The position numbers and the translations under genes are program-made. A stretch of 19,921 bases of DNA, taken from contig KE356579.1 in NCBI GenBank assembly GCA_000416085.1, positions 107,366 through 127,286 of the forward strand, written 5' to 3'. The notes beneath the pieces are model-generated. The model was not told the DNA's origin. It did no database searches and was given only the letters and a program-made list of their open reading frames with translations. The stretch is from a halophilic archaeon J07HX64 (GTDB lineage: Archaea; Halobacteriota; Halobacteria; Halobacteriales; Haloarculaceae). The stretch's first letter is position 1. The number at the start of each line of letters is the position of its first letter. Shown in pieces: positions 13,716 through 19,921 of this stretch.

Positions 13716-14918
13716 TCAATCCTCGGCGGTGGGTTCGCGGCGGAGTGGCTGGCGTTCCTCGTAGGTGAGGGTTCGCCAGAGCCACTCAACCGGGCCGAAG
13801 CGGAACAGTCGCAGCCAGAGCACCGAGAGAGTGATCTGGACGACCCAGAACACGGCGACGAAGCCGAGCGCCTCGGCGCGACTAACCGAGCCAAAGAGAC
13901 CGAACCCGTGGCCGTAGAACAGCGTCGTCGCGACGACTGTCTGCAGGAGGTAGTTCGTGAACGCGGTCCGGCCGACGGCCGCGAGCGCACGGGTGAGCAG
14001 TCCCCGGGGTCGCCATCGCGTGTAGAGGGTGACGACCCCGATGTAGCCGCCGGCAACCAGGAAACTCCCCCAGTAGTTGAACTGTCGCCAGAACAGCGCC
14101 ACACCGGGCTCCCAGTTAGCCGCCTCGATGAACCAGACCCCAGCCAGGACGACCCCGACACCGGCCAGTCCGCCCGCGGCGAGCAGCGCGTACAGCCGGT
14201 TCGAGCGCTCGTCGGTCAGCACACCCCACCGGTACAGCGCCATCCCGAGCAACATCGTCCCTCCGACCCGCCAGAACGTCCCGCCGAGAAACCCCAGTGT
14301 CTGCCGCCTGAGCGAGGTCGGCACGCGGTGTTCGAGCTGTTCGAGCAACCCACCGCGGTAGATCCGCACCTCCTCCTGGAGTGTCGACTCCGCCGGCATC
14401 CACTGTCCGGCAACCGCCTCGGCCCCCATCGTCGCGCCGGCGAACACCTCGAGCACCGACGGCACGAGCACCAACAACAGCCCTGCCTTCGCCAGCACCG
14501 ACGGTGGTCGCCGCCTGAACCCGACGAGCACGAACGCACAGAGCGCGTACGGTACCAGGATGTCGCCGTACCACAGCAGGTACGCGTGCCCCAGTCCGAT
14601 CGCAAGCAGCCAGGCTGTCCGCCGGTGGTGCAGCGCTATCGGCTCCTCCTTTCGCTCGGTGAACAGCACGATACCCGCCCCGAACAGCGCCGAGAACAGC
14701 GTGATGAACTTCAGTTCCGCGAGCACGTGTCCGGCGAGCCAGGACAGGTAGTTCGGCCCGGTGAAGTCGCCGTACGCGTTCGGGTTGGTCAACGTCACCT
14801 CCGGCATCGAGTACACCCGGACGTTGATAACGAGGATACCCAACACGGCGACACCGCGGAGCACATCGAGGCTAACAATCCGTTCTGACGGGGGGGTCGG
14901 TCCCGTGTCGTCTGTCAC
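13716..14918 (-). CDS. DUF418 (YeiB-like) multi-pass membrane protein
   Basis: This 400-residue integral membrane protein opens with ERIVSLDVLRGVAVLGIL, the standard start of the DUF418/YeiB family and related heparan-acyltransferase-like proteins. The C-terminal DUF418 domain is clear: WGSFLVAGGYIGVVTL, then GRTAFTNYLLQTVVATTLFYG, and FRFGPVEWLWRTLTY near the end. It has about eight or more TM segments. The fold resembles acyltransferase-3-type membrane enzymes and the molecular function is not established. I chose the GTG at 14918. The only in-frame alternative upstream is a TTG at 14951, which overlaps the A/T box. The methyltransferase gene follows after 25 bases and is probably co-transcribed. 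Confidence 0.9.
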   Translation of the reverse strand: MTDDTGPTPPSERIVSLDVLRGVAVLGILVINVRVYSMPEVTLTNPNAYGDFTGPNYLSWLAGHVLAELKFITLFSALFGAGIVLFTERKEEPIALHHRRTAWLLAIGLGHAYLLWYGDILVPYALCAFVLVGFRRRPPSVLAKAGLLLVLVPSVLEVFAGATMGAEAVAGQWMPAESTLQEEVRIYRGGLLEQLEHRVPTSLRRQTLGFLGGTFWRVGGTMLLGMALYRWGVLTDERSNRLYALLAAGGLAGVGVVLAGVWFIEAANWEPGVALFWRQFNYWGSFLVAGGYIGVVTLYTRWRPRGLLTRALAAVGRTAFTNYLLQTVVATTLFYGHGFGLFGSVSRAEALGFVAVFWVVQITLSVLWLRLFRFGPVEWLWRTLTYEERQPLRREPTAED

Positions 14919-14948
14919 GCAGTATGTCGATGCACGTGCCGACCCGAC

Positions 14949-14957
14949 CAATATGTT
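14949..14957 (-). promoter_or_regulatory. A/T promoter box of the DUF418-methyltransferase pair
   Basis: AACATATTG on the reverse strand lies 31-39 bases before the GTG at 14918. The 66-base gap after the HEAT-protein stop therefore contains a promoter, and the mRNA would have a leader of a few bases. Confidence 0.4.
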
Positions 14958-14984
14958 TGGGGTTCTGCCTGCCCACCCGCCACG

Positions 14985-17900
14985 TCAGCCACCGCTCCCC
15001 TCGTCTGTGTCGTCCGTCTCGTCGGACCCGTTCCTCTCACCACCCTGGATGACAGTATCCTGGTCACCGAGACCACCATCGCTGTCGTCAGGTCCGCCAC
15101 CGTCATCGGTGTCGCCGCTGTCATCACCACCACCCTGCACGACTGTATCGCGGTCACCGAGACCACCACCGGTGTTACCGATGTCATCGGTGTCGTCACT
15201 GTCGTCACCAACAGCTTGGATGACAGTATCGTGGTCACTGAGGCCACTACCGCTGTCGCCGGTGTCATCGGTGTCGTCGCTGTCGTCACCGCCACCCTGT
15301 ACGACAGTATCGCGGTCACCGAGGCCACCACCGGTGTCACCGATGTCATCGGTGCCGTCACTGTCGTCACTACCACCCTCCACGACGGTATCGCGGTCAC
15401 CGAGACCAGCACCGCTATCACTACTGTCATCGGTGTCGTCGCTGTCGTCACCACCACCCTGCACGAGGGTATCGCGGTCACTGAGGCCACCACCACTGTC
15501 ACTGGGTTCGGTGGTGCCGTCACCACCGCCCGGGACGACGGTGTCGTGGTCACCGACATCGGCAGGTCCGTCCCTCGACTGCTCCTGCCCGGAGCCACCG
15601 GGTCCGGTGTCGAGACTCGTGGCGCGGTCGGCAACAGGGTCGTCGGCAGTCGCCTCGGAGTCGGATTCGATTTCGTCGTCGAACGTTCCCTCGAACTCGT
15701 CGCCGACGGGGTCGAAGACGTTCGTCTCACCGGAGGCGCCCATCCCGTCGGAGGGTTCGGGACTCCAGACCTCCTGCTGGTCCTCACTGTCTGCCGTGTC
15801 CTCCTCGACCGGGACGCCGGTCTGGATCGCGGTCGAGGCGTCCTGGAGTCGTTCTGGGTCGATATCGACCGCAGGGTCGCGCTGGAGGCGGCGGAGTCGG
15901 TCGGCCGTGTCGGCCGCCGGTTCGACGACCCCCGGCTCCCGCTCGGCCACCGTAATGACCAGTCGACCTGCGTGTTCGCGCACAGTCGCGGAGTCGTCGT
16001 CGAGACACCCGACGACGCGATACATATCCGACTCGACCGCCCCGGGTAACGCTGTACAGATATTCCGCAGCGCGATCAGTGCCGGTGTGCGGACACGCGG
16101 ACTGCTGTCGTCGGTTGTCGCCACCAGCGCGTCGACTGTCGTGGTGACCCTCTCCGGGTGGTACGCCGCCACGCTCGCGAGCACCTCTGCGGCGTCGCGC
16201 CGGATCGCCGACCGACCTGCCTGCAGTCCGTCTGCCGCGGCGTCGACCGCCACAGCCGACCGTTCGGGGAACTCCTGTGCGAGCGCTGCCAGTATCTCGA
16301 AGATATCCTGCTTCGTCGCCACGCTCGCTGTCGGGACGAGATCGACCAGCGGGGCGATGAGCTCCTTACCCCGTCCCGGCTCCCTCGAGATGGTATTCGA
16401 GATGATCTCGACGGTGACAGCGCTGACTGTCCCCCCGCGAACCACGAACGGCACGGTCCGTGTGTCGATGCTCGTCTGATTGTCCAGTCCATCTGCGAGC
16501 GCCGGCACGATATCGAGCACCCTGTCCGGGTGTGTCCCGGAGACCTGCCGTAACGTCACGACGGCCAGCACGCCCTCCCGGCCCTCTGTCCCGAGATTCG
16601 CCCCGAGTCCGCCGACGAACCGCTGTCCGGCGGTGGTGTCCGCCTCGACGACCGACGCAACCGCCTCCGCACAGGCACGTCGGACCGTCTCGGTGCTGTG
16701 GACGAGGCCGTCCTCGAGCGCGGCCCCGACCACACCCCGGTCTGCCAGCGACGGCGACGCCCCGACGAGACGGCCGAGTAACTCCGAGGCCGGCCGCGCC
16801 ACCGCCGGGTACGGCTCGCCGACCAGCGGCGCGATAGCCGACGCCGCGGTCGGGTGTTCGAGCAGTACCGCCAGGTCGACACCCGAGAGCGTCTCGAGCA
16901 CCGTCGCCGCTGCCGGTCCGGGGTCCTCGGCGCTCTCCTCCAGGTTGACCACGAGCGGGTCGAGCAGCTCCGGGCCGCGGTCCGGGTCGAACTGGAGCAG
17001 CCTCGAGAGCGCTGTCGCACCCATCCGCCGAACAGCCGGCGAGGTGTCTCGGAGCTGTGCGACCAGCTGCCCCGTATCGACTGCCTCGGCGTGGCGCTCC
17101 ATCGACGAGGACACGACGTGTGTCGCGATGTACCGGGTCTCCTCCCGGTCGGCCGCCATCGCGCCGACGGCCTGCTCGAACCGCTGTGTGTCGGCGGTCG
17201 TCTCCTCACCCGTCACCGCGAGTGCGGCGGCGAGCGCGGCGCGGTCACTCCCGTACACCGATAGCTCGAGGAGACTCCCCAGAAGCTCCTGGAGCACGGG
17301 GCTGTTCGCCTCGACACGTGGTGCCCCCTCCTCGTACAGCCGCGCGGTGTACTTCACAACGGCGTCGATCAGCAGCCCGTGCCGGGGATGTTGGCTCGCA
17401 ATCTCGCACAGTTCCGTGACGTGCCGGTCGTCGAGCTGTTCCGGGGCAGTTACTGCCGTCAACTCGAGTTCGACCCGGAGCACGCGAGCGGCGGCTTCGG
17501 CGGCCTGAGGTCGCGCCTCCCCGTCGCGTTCGAGCCCCGCCAGAACCCGGTTCGGGATACCGCAGTCGACCAGCCTCTCGTAGCTCGTGTGCGACTGGTC
17601 GTCTCTCAGCACGTCCGCGATACCGCGCAGCCCGGCGTGTGCGAGCTGCTCGTTCTTGCTCCCGGCGGCCCGTCCGAACAGCGCGAGGGCCTCGTCTCTC
17701 CGGTAGCCCTCGACCTGAACGGCGGTCGCGAGCGCGCCGACCGCCGCCGCCCGGAGCCTGTCGTCCCGCGTGTGACTGTAGACGAACAACCGGTCGACTG
17801 TCGCCTGGTCGTACACGCCTGCCCCATCGGCGACGCGCTCGCCGAACGTCGAGACGGTCCCGACCGCCCGGTGTGCGACCGCCCGGTTCGCCGCGTACGC

Positions 17901-19133
17901 CACCGGTGCGCCGAGCACCGGATACGCCAGCGCGACGCTCACCAAGGTGGTGTCCAGACCGACCAGCGGTGCCAGCGCCACAAACGCGAGCCCGCCGACA
18001 GCGAGCCCCGCAACAACGGCGTCTGCCCCAGCCAGAACCGACCCGGGCAGACGCTCCAGTGTGGACGTTGTTCTGGCCTGCGGGTTCGCGGCCACCACCA
18101 CCGCCACTGCGGCGGCACCCAGCGCCGCCGGTTCGGTAACAGGGCTCGTCCCGAACACACCCAGCACGGCCGCCGCGTACAGCAGGAACACGCCCAGCGG
18201 GACCGCGATATTGAAACTGTGAACATCCCACGACGGTGTGAACAGCCCACGGTAGCCGAGCAGCTCCGGCACGGTGTTGTTACCGTACTTCCAGCGCTGG
18301 ATACCGGAATATACCGCGACGACTGCAACCGGGGTCGCCACCGCGGCAGTCGCGAGCGGGACGAGCGCGCTCTCGAAGATGACGGCCAGTTCGGGAAGCT
18401 CTGTTCCCTCCGGTACCGCCTCGCCGTCCGGAAGCGCGGGACCGACGGCCACCGACGGCTCCAGTCCGAGTTCGCTCTCGACAGACTCCACCGCAGGTCG
18501 CCAGACCTCGAACACCGGCCGGAGTGTGAACACCCCCACCCAGAGTAGTGCAATCGGCAGACAGAACAGACTGTCGTACAGCGCCGCCCGGACCGCGGCG
18601 AGGCGGCTGTTGACCCCCACCAGCAGCCGCTGGCGGAACTGCACCGCAACGCACGAGAGCACCGCCACGGGCGCGACGACCACCCCCCACGCCGCCGCCT
18701 CGACCGGGCTGTCGAGCAGCCCGTTCACATCCCTGAAATCGACTGCCGGCAGGGAGAGAAACTCGCCGACTGTCCACTCCTCGGTCGGGAACACAGCCTG
18801 TATTGCCACCCCGACCCCGACGGTAACCACGACGAATCCGAGCATCGCGTACTCGAGTCGGTCGCGCCGCGCCGCGAGGTCCCCGGTGCTGTACACCCCC
18901 ACCCGGTTCGCGTAGTACCGGTACTTGTATGCGATGTACCCGAGTGAGAACACGACAACAACCGGCACCCAGCCGTAGAACACGGTCGCGAGCGAGAGCA
19001 CGAACACCGCCGCGAGGCTCTTTACTGCACGGAACTCGAGTATCCGGTCTGCGAGGTGTGCGTCTGCAGGGTCCGGCGGCTCCATCAGCCGCTCACCCTG
19101 CTCGACCGATCGTGACTGTTCATTCTGTTGCAT
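14985..19133 (-). CDS. Large membrane-anchored HEAT-repeat protein with seven-fold Thr-containing acidic tail repeat
   Basis: This is a 1382-residue protein in three parts. Residues 38-416 hold about ten hydrophobic segments (38-69, 95-114, 148-166, 187-207, 256-276, 307-328, 335-350, 372-393 and 396-416). An acidic loop (about 210-250) lies between segments. Residues about 431-1108 are tandem HEAT-like helical pairs with recurring RAAAVGALA, VRRMGATALSRLL and IRRDAAEVLASVA patterns. This is a protein-binding scaffold, presumably cytoplasmic. Residues 1110-1382 form an acidic tail carrying seven repeats with the core D-x-D-T-V-V-Q-G-G. I know no family with this whole architecture. The ATG at 19133 is the likely start. 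A second ATG at 19085 is possible, because the TATA-like box is only 18-25 bases before 19133. A coiled-coil membrane protein lies 34 bases upstream. Confidence 0.85.
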   Translation of the reverse strand: MQQNEQSRSVEQGERLMEPPDPADAHLADRILEFRAVKSLAAVFVLSLATVFYGWVPVVVVFSLGYIAYKYRYYANRVGVYSTGDLAARRDRLEYAMLGFVVVTVGVGVAIQAVFPTEEWTVGEFLSLPAVDFRDVNGLLDSPVEAAAWGVVVAPVAVLSCVAVQFRQRLLVGVNSRLAAVRAALYDSLFCLPIALLWVGVFTLRPVFEVWRPAVESVESELGLEPSVAVGPALPDGEAVPEGTELPELAVIFESALVPLATAAVATPVAVVAVYSGIQRWKYGNNTVPELLGYRGLFTPSWDVHSFNIAVPLGVFLLYAAAVLGVFGTSPVTEPAALGAAAVAVVVAANPQARTTSTLERLPGSVLAGADAVVAGLAVGGLAFVALAPLVGLDTTLVSVALAYPVLGAPVAYAANRAVAHRAVGTVSTFGERVADGAGVYDQATVDRLFVYSHTRDDRLRAAAVGALATAVQVEGYRRDEALALFGRAAGSKNEQLAHAGLRGIADVLRDDQSHTSYERLVDCGIPNRVLAGLERDGEARPQAAEAAARVLRVELELTAVTAPEQLDDRHVTELCEIASQHPRHGLLIDAVVKYTARLYEEGAPRVEANSPVLQELLGSLLELSVYGSDRAALAAALAVTGEETTADTQRFEQAVGAMAADREETRYIATHVVSSSMERHAEAVDTGQLVAQLRDTSPAVRRMGATALSRLLQFDPDRGPELLDPLVVNLEESAEDPGPAAATVLETLSGVDLAVLLEHPTAASAIAPLVGEPYPAVARPASELLGRLVGASPSLADRGVVGAALEDGLVHSTETVRRACAEAVASVVEADTTAGQRFVGGLGANLGTEGREGVLAVVTLRQVSGTHPDRVLDIVPALADGLDNQTSIDTRTVPFVVRGGTVSAVTVEIISNTISREPGRGKELIAPLVDLVPTASVATKQDIFEILAALAQEFPERSAVAVDAAADGLQAGRSAIRRDAAEVLASVAAYHPERVTTTVDALVATTDDSSPRVRTPALIALRNICTALPGAVESDMYRVVGCLDDDSATVREHAGRLVITVAEREPGVVEPAADTADRLRRLQRDPAVDIDPERLQDASTAIQTGVPVEEDTADSEDQQEVWSPEPSDGMGASGETNVFDPVGDEFEGTFDDEIESDSEATADDPVADRATSLDTGPGGSGQEQSRDGPADVGDHDTVVPGGGDGTTEPSDSGGGLSDRDTLVQGGGDDSDDTDDSSDSGAGLGDRDTVVEGGSDDSDGTDDIGDTGGGLGDRDTVVQGGGDDSDDTDDTGDSGSGLSDHDTVIQAVGDDSDDTDDIGNTGGGLGDRDTVVQGGGDDSGDTDDGGGPDDSDGGLGDQDTVIQGGERNGSDETDDTDEGSGG
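14988..15566 (-). repeat. Degenerate tandem repeat, mostly 81-base period, seven copies
   Basis: The 3' end of the HEAT gene repeats a unit of 27 codons: GLGDRDTVVQGGGDDSDDTD plus a variable I/T-G-D-T-G-G end. The DTV codons recur at about 15051, 15141, 15222, 15303, 15384, 15465 and 15537, so spacings are 90, 81, 81, 81, 81 and 72 bases. All are multiples of three, and the frame is kept. Copies have diverged by many substitutions, with the D-x-D-T-V/L-V/I core best kept. The array ends at the stop codon. Confidence 0.95.
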
Positions 19134-19150
19134 GGTTCCGAGGTGAACTA

Positions 19151-19158
19151 TATAAAAA
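19151..19158 (-). promoter_or_regulatory. TATA box of the HEAT-repeat gene
   Basis: TTTTTATA (continuing TAG) on the reverse strand is the strongest TATA-like element in the window. It lies between the coiled-coil gene stop (19168) and the ATG at 19133. At 18-25 bases it is slightly too close for a leaderless start at 19133, so initiation might begin just inside and use the ATG at 19085. Confidence 0.5.
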
Positions 19159-19167
19159 TGGTCCCTG

Positions 19168-19921
19168 TCAACGATCCCCACGGCCCAGCAGCCACACGAG
19201 CACAGCCGGTCCGCCCACGAGTACGAGAAAACCGAGCGCGACCCCCGGACGCTCGAACTCGAGTGCGAGCACGGTACCGAGGACGGCCGCACTCACCAGC
19301 GAAACCGCGAGTAACGGCCGCAGGAACTGGTCTCCGTGCTCGTCGGGTTCGTCGTCGGTCGTCATCTCGCGCTCGAGGTCGGTGACACGACTCTCGAGTG
19401 TCTCTCTCGTCTCGTCGAGTGTCGACTGTCTGACGGCGTTATCGGCGATGCTGTCGACAGTCGTCTGGACGCTGTCGAGTCGCTCGACGAACCCGTCTAG
19501 ACGGCTCTCGAACCCCTGGATTACATCCTCGTCCGGGCCGGTTGTCCGCTCCTGCTGGAGTCGGCTGACCTCGGTCTGAAGACTCGACAGCGCCTCCGTC
19601 TTCGCGGTGTTCCTGAACGTCTGCTCTATCTGGTCGTCGAGGGCGCTGGTGGACTGCTCGACAGTGTTCAACCGGCGCGCGTGGTCGGTGACTGTCTCCC
19701 GGAGCATGTCCAGATCACGGCTCTGTGAGTCGAACTGTGCCGACTCGACCCAGTCGGCCTCGGAGTCGCCTGCGCACCGCATCGACCCGGCTGTCGACTC
19801 GCTCGAGTTCGGCTCCCAGTGACTCTATCTCCTCGCCGGTTACCATCTGGTCCTCTGCGCTCTCTACCCGTTCGCGGACCCCACCGAGTGACCGACCCAA
19901 CTCCTCGACGCGCCCGCTCAG
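19168..19921 (-). CDS. Coiled-coil protein with C-terminal membrane hairpin; 5' end outside window, apparent frameshift
   Basis: The reverse strand is open from the window edge (LSGRVEELGRSLGGVRERVE, then EEIESLGAELERVDSRVDAVR) to about 19770. The protein then continues in a frame offset by one base (GDSEADWVESAQFDSQSRDL onward) to a TGA at 19168. Both parts have heptad-rich coiled-coil character and join smoothly if one base is skipped near 19768-19780. If initiation used the ATG at 19782, a 204-residue product would result. After about 140 residues of coil come two TM helices (LLAVSLVSAAVLGTVLALEF and VALGFLVLVGGPAVLVWLL) separated by a short loop, and a GRGDR end. The role is unknown; the HEAT protein gene starts 34 bases downstream. 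The frameshift may be a real mutation or a sequencing error. Confidence 0.7.

Noticed and set aside
13691..14161. Upstream extension of the methyltransferase frame to 14161
   Set aside because: This part overlaps DUF418 in another frame, is Ser/Arg-rich, and lacks methyltransferase features; the ATG at 13690 precedes the family's usual N-terminal helix.
13908..14888. A 326-codon forward ORF opposite DUF418
   Set aside because: Gln/Arg/His-rich antisense shadow of a clear membrane protein.
14761..16479. A 572-codon forward open frame rich in Ser/Pro repeats
   Set aside because: It is the antisense shadow of the DUF418 start and of the HEAT-gene repeat tail; the periodicity comes from the real repeat on the other strand.

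Overview
The window looks like chromosomal DNA of a halophilic archaeon (class Halobacteria). It is GC-rich, its proteins are strongly acidic (Asp/Glu-rich, Lys-poor), and almost every gene start has an A/T-rich box 20-35 bases upstream with no ribosome-binding site, as expected for leaderless haloarchaeal transcripts. The conserved genes agree: ribosomal protein L40e, an archaeal Lhr helicase, a type I 3-dehydroquinate dehydratase, a geranylgeranyl-reductase-family flavoprotein and a beta-RFAP-synthase-family GHMP protein. No phage, IS element, CRISPR array, tRNA or rRNA was recognised.

Layout. 1-332 (-): 5' part of a DJ-1/PfpI protein. 333-1255: about 920 bases with no convincing gene. 1256-1405 (-): rpl40e, only 49 codons. 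1488-2666 (-): thiolase. About 2690-3224 (-): what reads as a decayed gene for a carboxypeptidase-regulatory-like domain. 3241-4326 (+): geranylgeranyl-reductase-family protein. 4443-5461 (-): membrane protein followed two bases later by a cupin. 5562-6236 (+): aroD, converging on the RFAP-synthase homologue at 6329-7294 (-). 7724-9083 (+): two membrane proteins. 9221-9346 (-): a 41-residue membrane miniprotein. 9484-12321 (+): lhr, whose last codons and stop are repeated three times in tandem. 12475-13011 (+): exported membrane protein. 13064-14918 (-): DUF418 membrane protein and a SAM methyltransferase. 14985-19921 (-): a very large membrane/HEAT-repeat protein ending in seven Thr-containing repeats, preceded by a coiled-coil membrane protein that runs off the window and seems to carry a frameshift.

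How the genes relate. Most are single housekeeping genes with their own promoters. Three pairs look co-transcribed or functionally linked: membrane protein with cupin (4443-5461), DUF418 with methyltransferase (13064-14918), and coiled-coil protein with HEAT protein (14985-19921). The last pair is the best candidate for something undescribed: a membrane-anchored HEAT scaffold whose acidic tail repeats a D-x-D-T-V-V-Q-G-G core seven times, next to a membrane-anchored coiled-coil protein. Its function cannot be read from the sequence. The idea that the tail threonines are phosphorylated docking sites is inference.
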